In this document: positions 50,101 through 62,560 of the stretch, piece by piece
How the letters are laid out: each line of letters begins with the position of its first letter
Position numbering within the stretch: the stretch's first letter is position 1
Source: Climacteris rufus
Lineage: Eukaryota > Chordata > Aves > Passeriformes > Climacteridae
Direction: 5' to 3'
Assembly: GCA_013398175.1 (NCBI GenBank)
Contig: VZRZ01008266.1
Location: 733,704-797,703 of the forward strand
Length of the DNA: 64,000 bases
The notes under the pieces: model-generated
Told to the model about the DNA's origin: nothing
The model's input: only the letters and a program-made list of their open reading frames with translations
Database searches by the model: none
Made by a program: the position numbers and the translations under genes

Positions 50101-52400
50101 ACCCACAATGACTATACCCCAAGTATTTTATCCACCCTATCTGTGAGAACAAACAATAAGAGTAGCAAGCAACAAATGAAATACAAAAAAAAAATCTAGT
50201 TCTACTGAAAACAAGAGCATACTCTCTGAAACTGGGATTTTAGTAAAAATGAGACCCCAGAAAGGTGTTTTGTTTTATTTGCTTCTTTTCCAGAAAAGAT
50301 AATAAAAAAAAATCTAATTCAATATAATTTATTTGTCCCTGTTAAACTGTTACCCTGTTTCTGGGTAATTAGAAAACAGTTTTCATCTCTTGTCAAGAAA
50401 AATATTATGTGGAAGTCTAGTGATGCCACCCCCAAAACATCATTAGGTTACTTGATGGAGAATATGATTTATGTATGTTATAGAAGTATTTATGTATGTT
50501 ATAGAAGTATTTACTCCATCTTTTTCAAGTCAGCAAGAACAAAATTTTGTTCTCTGATAAACAGAAATGTAATGACAGGCTATTAGTTTTGGGTGGCTGA
50601 TGTTTGATTTCCTGGAGTTATAGAGATAGTCTGCTTTTGTTCTAGTAACATTACATATTTCTGGGATGGAAATAATTAATGACTGCAAAACTTTGGTCAT
50701 TACTGCACTTGCAAATACTGTTCAGTTGTACTCTTACACATAGGTAAGTTTTAGAGAGTAAATCACATTCAACCTATATTTTCAGAAATTAGAAAAGAAA
50801 CTGTATCTCAAATTCCTGCATATTCACAGGCCTTACACCTGGGCAGAAAAATGTTTTACTTTTCAGAGCTGGTTAAAAAAATAGGTTCAGTTGCTACTTT
50901 AGTCATAAAGAAGTGCAGCCAGACAAGTATTTAATTTCTAAGAAAAAATCAAGGTAGAGAAGTATGTTCCCTCACAGCTATTGCTGTAGAACAGTGCGTT
51001 CATCTACTGAGTTGAACAGCATCCTGTGAAGGCGATGAAGTGAATGAAGCTGTTCTTAAGTACCAAAAGAGAAAACACAATGATTAAAGGTTTGGGGGTT
51101 TTCCCCCTTCTTCCCTCCCTGCCAGTTGCAGCATAATTTGCTCCACTAAAGACATAAATCTAAGGGAAGAATGAATCCAGGCATCTAATTTTTCCTATTA
51201 CAAGTTAAATACTTCAATTGATAATCACAGAAGAAAACCGCAGCCACTTGCAGATAAACCAAGCTTGGGATACACGGAGTAAAGGACAAGTCCATTCTAA
51301 GGTGCAGTTTACAATGTAATGCAATCCATGAGGGGGCTACCTGCTCATTTTGACTCAAGGTAAACCAAAGAGTTAAAGGTTTCCTCATTAATGGAAAAGA
51401 AATTAATTTTTTAGACCCAAACACACAGAAAACATACACACAGTCCTTACCAATTATGAATTGAATATGGGTTAAATGCATTTGCTGCTTACCTGACTAC
51501 TAAAGTTCTAATATATGGAAGTGAAAGGGAACAAAATTTTAATGTGTTATTTTCTCCTACTAGTTTCATGTAAGCAGTGCTAGAACTGCCTATTTCACCA
51601 TGTAAGCTATAAAACTTCTCATTTTTTATGACCCTGGAGGTTTCTCTCTTCCCCTTTTCAGGCTACCATACATTTTCCAGTTTAAGTGATGGGAGGAGTT
51701 TCTAGCACAGAAAGTGTCACTGTTAGCAGTTGAGGATACATAGGTATGACAAGCAAAGTAATATTAACCAAGTAAAATATCCAAGGTGTGTAAAGGTCAG
51801 GGGAAAAAGCTTAAGTATTTAGAGCTATCTTGTAGATTCATCCTATTCTCATCAGCTTCTGAACATGATGTATCAAAATCCTTTGGCTTGCTTAAAATTC
51901 TCAGTGAAATGTGACTTTACAGATAATAACCATTGAATGCTTGCACATGACACCTGCAGAATTGTTTGGTTTTTTTTAAAGTTAGAAATATATAAACTAT
52001 ACTGGGCATAAACATTTTCTTTACAAACCAGCACTGAATCTGTAGAACCAAATTTAGTTACATTTGCATTTGTTCATTTCAATCCATCAAACTGATGTTA
52101 ATAGAAGTAACCTAAGGGTGTGAAGGAAATGAAATTGCTGAAAGTATCCAAAAGAATTTTTCTAACCTCAAGATACTTGGAAAATAAAGTGCAGCTCTAC
52201 AGACTTTTATTGTGAAGTAATTATTATCATTTACATTCTGGGTTGTTACAGATACACCTTGTAGCCAAATGATTCTAATCCCTTGGGTCCAATTACCTCA
52301 TGATAATCACACCAGTTGGTGCCATATTTAGTTTTATTCAAAATACAATGCTCAAAGTTAAAATAGATACTTTCTGAGTCTAGGGAAACTTGTAAACTTT
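47186..52400. other. Non-coding AT-rich interval
   Basis: No gene supported. It contains a C7T10 run at about 48670-48686 and the 21-base duplication at 50468-50509. Open frames are at most about 98 codons (51185-51481, minus) without motifs. Confidence 0.4.
50468..50509. repeat. Exact 21-base tandem duplication
   Basis: The unit tttatgtatgttatagaagt plus a final a occupies 50468-50488 and again 50489-50509 with no mismatch, so the duplication is recent or under slippage turnover. It may be length-polymorphic. Confidence 0.9.
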
Positions 52401-55285
52401 TTTTTCCTGGTAGGTTACTATGTGGGATGTGCCATCCTTATAAACAGCCTGTCAGCTGTGGATTTCTGTCCAGGGGTCAAAAACACTGAGCAGTTCAAAC
52501 TACTTTTAAGAAAAAATCCCAAAATTATTGCTGCAAAAAAAGGTCACTCCAGAGCTGGTAACTACAAGTGGGTCAGAGGACAAGTGATGAGTAACTTGAT
52601 AGCATCAACCTTTATAAAAGATGAGGAATCACTCTTGACCACTGTAATATTTTCTTATTACACATAAAAGGATAGAGCTAGGTGTGTTCAAACCATAGTG
52701 CAAAGTGAGACTCCTGAGGGATGCACTGGACTTTTCAGATCACTGAAACAGTGGAGTCTTTGTCAGCAAAATAATTCCGGACATCCCTTCTGGCACTCTG
52801 AATTTCTATAGGGTTTGTCCTGCCTGCAATGGCAAAGGTAAGCTTTTGTGAACCACAGGAAACTGTCATTGTACAACTACTCTGCTCCATAGTGACAGGT
52901 GGCAACACATGAAAGAGAATCATTTCCACATGGCAAGTGAAGTAAGTTTACAGACAAGTGAAACAAATTTACAGAACCAATTATACAAAGCCCCAGATGC
53001 CTAAAAAGTAGTGGTGTAAAGAATGCTAATATATAACCTGAATAAACAATATCATCACAAATCCTACTAAAATTCACGGGTACCTGAGGGGTTATCTGTC
53101 TAAAAGCTTCACAATTACAAAAAGCTACTTACATATGCATTTCCCAACAAATAGTAGGTTACATTACAGTGACTTCTTATTTTAAATTTCAAAGGCTTTT
53201 GTAGTGTACCACATTGCTGAATATACTGCAGATGCATTTCCTTGGAGGGTAGATGTTTAGGTATCTAGATTAACAAAAGTGGAATACAGAGATTTGAACA
53301 ACCTGGAAATCTCATCTGTAACAGGAATACTTTAAAACTCTTCAAAACAAAAAAAAATATCAAACATCTTCAGCCTACATGAAATGATGTTACCAATCCC
53401 ATTTTAGCCACTGAAACTAATAAGCGTTTTTTTCTTTAGAAGCTACTGAGTTTTACATAACATGGTCTTTCATATGATAATGTGCTTTTCAAGCTTCAGA
53501 TGTTGTAGCACTCAGTCATATTGTAACGGGTCTAAGTGAGATCTGGTACCTGTATGTAAAATAAATTTAAATACCTTCTGTTTTGGTTTTTTAGCATTTT
53601 TTGGTTTACCTGTATTTATAGCATATGACCAAATAAATCCTTGAAGGGTACAGTAGAATAAAAGAGAATTCTACCAAATACCCATGGATTAAGTTTGCGT
53701 GCCTAGATCTGCTTCAGCACCAGGTGACCAATCCAAATTATACATTAAAAAAAAAGTTTAGAAATAAAACTTCTGGAAACTTGCAGGACTGTCTTGCCAC
53801 AATAGCATGAAAAGTGTGGACAAAAGAATATTTTAGTGCATAAAATATCTTTTTGTCCTATTACACCAGACTGTGTTTTCACTGTAGAATAGAAATCAGC
53901 CACTGTCATAATTCATGTCTTAGAAAAAATTTGTAGGACAAAATATCTCATTCTAGAAACTACCAGATTCCTGCTGTCTTTTAAGGAAAATGACTGCATA
54001 TGGAACAAGAAAATTTCTGGTCATTAATGTTTCTGACTTACTCCAACACAAAGAGAGAGGGCAAAATAATAAAGACGTTACTTTTTTCCCCAAATCCTGT
54101 TCCAAATCTCCCTGAAACAAGTAGAAATACATAAGGGTGCTAGAATTTGCAAATACAGTCCATAAATTCAAAAAATACCCCAAACTCATGCTCTTAGAAA
54201 GCCACCTAACTGCAACGATATTTCTGTGAGACTTCCTATACATCCTACAACAAATCCAGTTACCACTGCCTATCCCAGAGTATGAAGTCCGGCCACAGGC
54301 AAACTCACTGTAATTATGATGTATCGGGCACATTTTTACACTACTCTGTGAGTGAAAATGGATTGAAGCAGATACACACCTCCCATGTGCAGCTGATGCA
54401 CAAGGCTGAATTTTAGCCTTGGCAGAGGTGAGTCTCTTCCAGTTTTGGGAGAGACACTTTTAGTTTTTCATATGAAGATCATATCTCATTTCCTTTAAAG
54501 GGGCAGAGGGGGAAAGTCCCCACACATCTCTTCTTCCACCCACCACTTCCTCAACCTTACAATTGCTCAAAGCTTTAAAGACATTTTCTTAAATACTATC
54601 AACTGAACCATGCTTTCATTTTTTAGAGATCTTGAATCTTAAAACACAAAAACTATTTCATTAGGTTTAACTTTGCCCCTTAATCCTGTAGTTCCTTAAC
54701 TAACACCTCACATCTCAATGTGGTTCCTGCACCTTGAAAATTGCTGCATATGCTCATTATTACCTCACATCTGGGTTGAACTGTTAAAATTTCTCTGCTG
54801 AATTAATGTGGTTATTTTTAATTAATTTCAACACTCTTTCAGAAAATGTGAGAACCTTGTTACTGAAGATTTTTCATCTATCTCATCAATATCCCTCTGC
54901 ATCAACCAAGTTAGTGGGATGTGGCCTAGAAATCCCATCTCTCACTTGCTGAAGAAAACACGAATATCTTAGCAGAGCAGAAAATCCTTACTAGCTCTGA
55001 CAATATTTATTGTGAACTAGAGACTATAATTTAAATAATGCTAGCCAGTAGAGGCTGTCTGTTATTTAGAAAAATGAGAACTCTTATATTGCATATTTCT
55101 AATATATAAAAATGTTACATTAAGAAATAAGCATGAAAACACATATGCTTTTTAAAATCAGTATTTTAGGTAGTGGAACTTCTTTCTAAATGCAAACTCG
55201 GTTTCAAAAATCAATGGAGTAGTAACACAATTTGTATTATTTTCTTGTGTCCAAAGTGTTTATGGTGGTTTACTATTGCATTAAA
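52401..55285. other. Non-coding AT-rich interval
   Basis: No gene supported. The minus-strand open frame at 53953-54333 (126 codons) has chance-like composition with scattered Cys and no motif. No repeat family was recognised. Confidence 0.4.
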
Positions 55286-55299
55286 ACCGGATATTTATA

Positions 55300-55357
55300 T
55301 TTTATAAATATTTTATAAATATTTTGAAGCTGAAAAGTGATTATTATTATTATTATT
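55300..55357. repeat. Two adjacent simple repeats: (ttttataaata)2 and (att)6
   Basis: An 11-base unit ttttataaata occurs at 55300-55310 and 55311-55321. After 18 bases of ordinary sequence, a clean trinucleotide run (att)6 occupies 55340-55357. It is a potential microsatellite. Confidence 0.85.
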
Positions 55358-56944
55358 GCATACTTTCATGCCAAAACATTATGCAAAACAAATTAATTGT
55401 TCACCTCCTGTTCTGAATTATGTGAGATGATACTGGAGATAAAATATGCCAAATATTAAACAAAAGGATTTCTTTTCATGGCAGGATGGAAACAAAATTT
55501 AGGCTTTTTTTTTTTTTTTGAAGCCTTGTGTTTTTCAGCTTTCTACTGATAAATAAAAATAATAAATATTCAAATATTAACAAAAAGAAACTGCCCACCA
55601 GATTTCAGTCAGCAAACCAGTGAATCTTTCCAGTCAAACACTTCAGAAACTCTCCCATGTACCTGAAGCATTTTATGTATTGAGAGCTATGGCAATGGAG
55701 AATGGATGTCAAAGGTTTATAGTTTGGAGCTTTGAAAAACAGAGCATAGCAGCATGCAAAATTCTCTTTTCATTAAAAAGTTAGTCTACATCACAATGCT
55801 ATGAAGAAAATAAAATCTCCCTTTGATAGAAAATCATTCTATTTTTGTTCACCTGCTGAAGAACAATCATGGTTACTCCCTGGATAAGAGGAGGAAAGGC
55901 TAACAGACGTTTGCTCACCTCCTCTGATGTGATCTAAGTAATTTCAACATCTTTTGAAATGATTTCTCTATGGCTACTTGGAAAAGTTATGATCACTGAA
56001 AGAAATTAATAATAAATTATAAGAAATATTGAATCCTGTTAAAAACAAATACCTTTTCCCCAAAGGGTAATGTAAAAGATCTTGGGTTTACTTTGAACAA
56101 TTTTTGAAAAATATAAATATATTGGCTAAGAGAAAATGTAATGGAATGGGAAGCAACAAAGTGAACGTGCTATTCCTTTTGCTTTTTATCCTTCTCCAGA
56201 ATTCATCAGAAACAATTTTCAACAGATCAATCTCCTGCTGTTCTGACTTGCTATAAGAATAGTTAAGTCATAAGAAAGATGGTATTTATATAGTCCAAAG
56301 CTAAGCTTATCCTTTTCATGAGGAATCCTTGCCTTCTTTTCTTCTGGTTAAGTACTAGAAAGGAGATCTTGTACTGCCAGACAAGAACTGGAGCCATGCT
56401 GAGGATTTTGACCTGTGCACTTCAGACTAGATCATTCCTCTGCACAGAGCCAAAGCAGGACATGGACTGTTCAGGCTTGCCAAGGCAGGAAGACCTGCAA
56501 AACATCTCTCTGCTTAAACCTCCTGCATTTGAAATCAAAATGTGTGTCAAAGTCAACCAGAGGGGCTACAGAATCTGTACCTGTACCAAGCAATTACATA
56601 ACTCTTTCAATTGTTCTTCCTTCAATTGTTTTTCCTTCCAGAAGCTCTATCTTCCGTCTTCCCACTCCTTAGATAATACTTCTCCCAAGTAGCAAAGTTC
56701 CTGTGGATGTAATAGTATAAAAGGAAACTTGGTCCATAAGCAGAACAACTACTTGTGACACCACTGCTACATGACAGTTTGGGATCAGAAAAGAACACCT
56801 TTACATCATTTTGAAGAAGATGCCAGAATCAAATATAGAAGGCATACTGTACAGGTAGAAAGCTACTAATACAAAATTTCACTTTGTGGAGGTGGTTGCA
56901 GTGACAGGTATCCTGAGCTTCTTGAACAATGAAAATAAAGGTAA

Positions 56945-56997
56945 TGAAATCTAAAATCAGGAACCTTCCTTTCATAATTGAAATCTAAAATCAGGAA
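56945..56997. repeat. 19-base direct repeat spaced by 15 bases
   Basis: tgaaatctaaaatcaggaa occurs exactly at 56945-56963 and at 56979-56997, a 34-base period. Only the 15-base spacer differs, so a local duplication is likely. Confidence 0.85.
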
Positions 56998-57197
56998 TCA
57001 AGATTGTTCTTTAAAAATCTGCTTTGTTCAGCTCACAGGAGCTGAAAAATTTATTCTTGTAAATGATTGTAGCACTCAGCACCACAGAGGTATTTTTAAT
57101 GGAGAAAGTCTTATATGGTGTAGTGTCCAGCAGAATAGCAGTTTCACCTGCAATAAGTTTGTTTACTTCTACTGACTGTCAAGATTTTAATCTACAT

Positions 57198-57237
57198 CAG
57201 CTGCATCTAAGTCTAAACAGCTGTATCTAAATCTAAA
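57198..57237. repeat. 20-base tandem duplication, two mismatches
   Basis: cagctgcatctaagtctaaa at 57198-57217 is followed directly by cagctgtatctaaatctaaa at 57218-57237. Each copy begins with a CAGCTG E-box. The mismatches are c/t and g/a transitions. Confidence 0.85.
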
Positions 57238-60200
57238 CAAGTTTGGCTCATGCAAGACTTGCCAAAAACCCAGACAAGGTATCTACAACTAGAAAATATC
57301 TCTTCATTACAGATCAACGTGTGTATAAGACTATAACTGTTCATTAATGTCAGTTTGCTATCCTTCAGATTTCTCAACATGAACTAGAATGTACCAGCAC
57401 CAGAAAAGCAATAAAAATTTGACCATCATAAAAGGTCTGTTGTTTAACCATGTGAATGGCACACATTCTTTTCTCAAAGGAGTTTTGATATTATGCCATA
57501 TAACCTGGAAGACAAGGAAGTATTTAATTCTCAAAAAAGCCAAGGAAATTGCCAAATAGAGGATAAGAAGCACTTTTCTTGTAAGACACACCTTCTTTCA
57601 AGCCATTAATCAAACAAAAATGAGCTAGAGTTTTTGGGGCATCAGAACAGTTCTCTGTTCCCATAATTAACGTCTCTTGATAATTTATTGCAATTCACCA
57701 TTTGCACTACTGTGAATACTTTCATTACATGTCATTAACAGAAGGACCTATTTCCAGAATTTTAAAGAAATCTTTAAAAAGTTGTCTTTTGTTATGAATA
57801 GAATTTTTAAAAAAGTAAACAAAAGAAAGTAAGATGCATTTGAGAAGGTTTCACCTCGTTGGGAAAAAAGCATAATAGGCACAGTAAGAGGAACAGATAA
57901 GAAACCTTGGACAACTTGTGCACTATTACAGTATTTCTCTCAAATTTAAAACACAAAGTAGTAGAAGAGATAGCACTACCCTTTTTATTTATTTGTGGTG
58001 ACAAACACTTCTGACTGTATAAAATTGTGTTATCTTTTCCTTATTATCTTAATTTGAGCTGCTTTCCCTGCCTACATTGGTTTTATGCCAGATACTTTTT
58101 GGTCATTACTTCATAAACACAGAGCAACACAAAGAAAATACTGAAGAGTGTAAGGATTTAGGTAACAATCTATCCAAGGTATTTTTCCAACAGGGAGGTC
58201 AATTATATCAGCGTAGTTTGATCTTGTTCCCTTCCTCAGCTGTGCTTTAAGCTCACCCCTGTGTTCAGGTGATGCAGGAGAGTTTGTAGCGCAGAACAAG
58301 ACAGAAATTGTCATTCTGAGAGCTTTTAGGCAGATAAAAAAAAAAAACCCAAAGCAAAAAATAAAAACCCTAAACCACAACAATAAAGAACACAACGCAT
58401 TTTCGCAAATCTCTTTGTAGACAGTACAAACCCTCATAGATGAGGAGGAAAAAAAGCAAACTTTGTGGAATATATTTCTTATGTTTTCACTATATCTATT
58501 AACTGCATTAACACTGATTCACCTCCATTAACAACTGCAAAAATAGGTCCACAATAAATTCGGTTTTACAAAAGTCAAACAGATAAAACATTCACATAGG
58601 GCAGAAAAGGACAATATGTTCCTCAAACTATTAAGTTTCCATAGACTGAGAAGGGAGAAGGAAGACAAGCCATTTTCATGACAAAAATTTGGAGAGTTAC
58701 TTAACTCCAGAGCTAGAACCGTTTTCTAAAAAAAAAAAAAAGTAAAAAATGAAAGTATTGTTCATAATTACAATAATGTCTTTTAAAATTTAAGGTGGCT
58801 TACACAACCTAAAACTGGGTAAATGCAAAGGCTTTGAGAACAGGTAAACTTTCATTCAATAGCAATTAACTTGATGTAGTTCTACCAATTTAGCCTGTAG
58901 TCTGCACTGAACTACAAAGTGAAGTTGTATAAACATGATTTAAATGTATTTTGCCTATTTTTTATTCTGAATTTTAAATGAGAAACAAGATGGATTTAAT
59001 TTTGTGCTTTCTCACATCAGGAGATAATTTCAAAGCAGAGCACAAAAACATTTTTGCTTTTTCAACCTTCAAAGCCAGTGCTTTTCTACTGGTTATTTTA
59101 ATTATTAATGATCACATATAATTTTAATGTAGTTGAAATTAAATATGGCACCTGACACACATTCCAATCAGTGCATGTAATTGGTTTTAAATACCATTTT
59201 AGCCCAAATAGGAATTTGAGGTGGTTTGTCATACTTCATGGGAGGGCATGTTTTGATAAAAAACTATAGGAAAGGCAACCAGATTTTCTAACTTCCAGAT
59301 AATAGTTTCATTTTTTCCTGAGAATAGTTATACTTACATGAGTGTCTCTCACCTCTAACACTTAATCTCATCTCCTTATAACAGATTACACATTATATGC
59401 ACACTCAGAAATACTCCCTGACCGCCTCCAAACACAAAACCTTCAGATTTTTCTTTTGCTGACCATCATGACTATAAGATAAAGCTACCTTAAAACTGTT
59501 TCACCAGGAAGGTAATTTTAAACTCCTCTTTCTGTTAATAAATTGTTACATATCAAAAAAACTGAAACAGATCACATTTTGTCATTTAAGTTTATTTTTT
59601 AAATGACTGCACTTTTAGAGAATACTCAGATGCAGAGAATCACAATCATTTCTCCCACCTACACATTTAATTCTAATTAGCAGCCTGATGTATCTTTTAA
59701 AGCACCAGAAATTAAATCTCTTCCACTCTTCCATCCTCTCTATTCCAGTGTTTCAATACAATTACTATTAGAAAGTTTTGCACAACTGTAATCTATATCT
59801 TTTTCTCCTTATCCAATTAAGCCTATTATTTCCTGTCTGACCTGCTATGAACAAAAAAGGAAAAATTACTGTCAAACACAGGTAATTATTGCAGAAATAT
59901 ATATAAAAATGAAAATTTTCTCTTGCTATTATCTTTTTTAGGATAAACAAACTCAGTTCCCTCAATTTTGCAATCAAAATAAAGAAAAAAATCCTGAGCT
60001 TGAATCTAATTATTTTCATTTAATTACTTACATTTTCACCACTGAATACAAAAACTATGAAGGAAAAAAAAAATACATGCTTATGTAAACTTTTCACAGA
60101 ATTTTATTCAAGGAATATTTAAATAGTAATCCCACTGTTTACCATACATAGGAAAAAAATCTTCACCCCTTCAAACTGGGAGACATTCCAAAGGTAGAGT

Positions 60201-62104
60201 ATTCTGTTATATAAAACATTACTTTTGTCACCACTTTCTTCTCTCACCCATGACTAGACAAAGGATATGGTTTTACTATTTGCAAAGGGAGAAAGGAGAA
60301 AAAAACCCACCTGTGGGAAGGTTTTCTGCATTCCCTGAGTAGCATGGGCCTGTGACCTAAAAATATTTCTGCAGATGGCAAAGGGGTATTTGCTGATGGG
60401 GCACTGTGGTGCTCCATGACTCTACGTGGGAGCCAGACTTGGATGTGAGGCTGTTTGTGTTGCTGTCAAATAGCCTGGAAACAAAGTTCAGATGGAAGTC
60501 TGGGGTCAATAAGACAGACTGCAGTGTAGCTGAAATCTGCCTGTGGCAAATAAAGCATTACAGACCTGTACAGCTAATGCCCCAAATCTTCATGGATCCT
60601 ATATCCAAGGTCTGAACAGATTCACAGATCCTTTTCAAACTATGAGTATTTCTGCGCCGAAGGTTTGATATATTTATTTAAAGTTTCTCCTCTTACTGCA
60701 CTACTGGTTGAGGCACCAAAATACTCTCTTTACTTTACTTGAGCTGATCAGACACACAAAGAAAACATTTCCTCTTTTGTCAAGGTCAAAAGGTGCTTCT
60801 CACTGTGTTAGTAACTAAGTGCAACCATTCTCTTTCAGACTCTCTTACAATCTACAGCTGAACTTGTAAATATGATTTTCCTCATAAACTCCTCAGACCT
60901 GAACAATTTGTTCATCAATAACTCTGTGGGAAAAGGTCAGGAGATGCAGGGAGTCATGACCCTCTGCACCAGTCTTGTCACACCTTTTCTGAGAAAAACC
61001 TAAGCAACTCAAACCTTTTATGTTCTCTGTCCTAATCCCAAATTTAAGCAACCTTCTTCCCACAACTTGCCATCAGTTTTTACATTCTTTCCCCCTTTCC
61101 TACAAACTTTGCTTAAAAGCTGAGCCCTTCAAGCCAGTGGCACACTGAACTCCAGCACTACTGCAGAAAACACCCCTAGTGGCAGCAATTGAATATTCTC
61201 AGTGAAGTAAACCATGGCTTAGATGACAGCAGCCTGCCCAGCACGTTTGTGTCAGAAATCTACTAGCAGAATCAACTTTTATTTTACACAACGACCTACC
61301 ATACAGATTTCTACAATTAATCTGAAAATAAAGTTCTCAAAATCAAAATAGAAATAGAAACAGGTGGACAGATCAGCACCTCCTTTTGAGGTATCAGGTG
61401 TGAATTAACAGCAAGTGAACAATGAGAGACATTATTATTAAAATACAAGTTATTCTTCTTATGATGCAAACCCACCATCAAAAGCTGAGTTTCTGATACT
61501 CACCTATTAATTGTTGGTCTGAATGAGCCTCTAAAAAGAACCATACTTCCCTTACAAGCTATCAATTCAGGTGGTAATTACAATAAAATGGACCATTCAG
61601 AGAAGAACAACTCAAGTCTTCTTGTTGAAGAAAAGGGGTTAATTTTACAGAAAAAACAATATCACCCACAATTCCTGGAAGTACCTCGTATGTGGATGAT
61701 ATTGCTTGTAATTTCACTTTTTCATGGCAAAAATTTAAAGAATTAAACAAAAATCACAAAATGCTTTCATTTGCAGTTATATTCTTTAACAGAATAGAAA
61801 TCTTACTATGATCTGAGCATATCAACCCTAAAACCATCACAGTCCTTTCTCACACCCCTGATGGGTTTGGCTTGCTGAGACACAGTGCTTTGCTCCAGCT
61901 GCGAAGCTGCATTCTGGAATGGCAGAGTTTGGCCTCAAAGGGTGGCTGAATGCAGGTGCAGATCGTTTAAGACAAATGTATATTGCCCTCTGCTTCTGCC
62001 TCTCCCCTCCTCATTTTTAATGTAGCTTCCTAGATTGTGTGAATGCTTCCCCTCTCTCTGTGTGTATACGGGCTTTTTAAATTCATGAATCCCAGTGTCT
62101 GAAC

Positions 62105-62560
62105 AGACAAATAATGAGAGCAATCATCCTTTTAATGATGGCATCTTTGACAGGTATGATATGGAACCAACACCCTCAGTGCTGTCACAGAGAGGGGCAG
62201 ACACATTCCTGCTGTCATCCTTTAAGCTAAGACAGACACCCATTAAAAATCGCAAGCAGCTGCATTTTAAGTGAGATTTGTGCATTACTAAGCAATATAT
62301 TGTAATAAAGAAAAATATATTGTACTACAGCAAAGATTATGAAATACCCAAGAGAGCCATAAAACGTAATTAACTGGATATTGTGGATTTATAAAGCTGT
62401 AATGAAAAATTTGCTGTTCATAATTTAAATTAAACTGAGCATGTGCTCTTCAAATGTACTGTAAAGACAGGTGAGCTCTTTCAACATCATGATGTATATT
62501 TTTTTTCTGAATGCAGTTTTGGCCTACAATTAATGTGAGAGTTACTCAGAATAAATCTTT
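62105..62560. promoter_or_regulatory. Candidate regulatory or conserved non-coding element
   Basis: This is the most enhancer-like stretch in the window by eye. It is unique and non-coding, with words such as ccttttaatgatgg, ctgtcatcctttaagc, gcagctgcattttaag, aaaacgtaattaactgg, ataatttaaattaaac and ggcctacaattaatgtg, and retained CpGs. There is no repeat similarity and no long open frame. Constraint is an inference only. Confidence 0.27.

Larger units (their letters stand above)
55358..62100. other. Non-coding AT-rich interval
   Basis: No gene supported. It contains a T15 run at 55505-55519, duplications at 56945-56997 and 57198-57237, and A runs near 58338-58349 and 58727-58741. The 124-codon plus-strand open frame at 56318-56692 overlaps another in a different frame and has no recognised domain. 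The stretch 60400-60620 is somewhat G/C richer but unassigned. Confidence 0.4.

Noticed and set aside
53953..54333. 126-codon minus-strand open frame
   Set aside because: No recognisable domain or exon boundaries; scattered Cys and Ser typical of a random frame.
56318..56692. 124-codon plus-strand open frame with several Cys
   Set aside because: It overlaps another open frame, has no domain, and its Cys spacing fits no zinc-binding or secreted family I know.
60406..60615. Slightly GC-richer stretch with a 69-codon open frame
   Set aside because: No match to a known family or repeat from memory, and too short to support as an exon.
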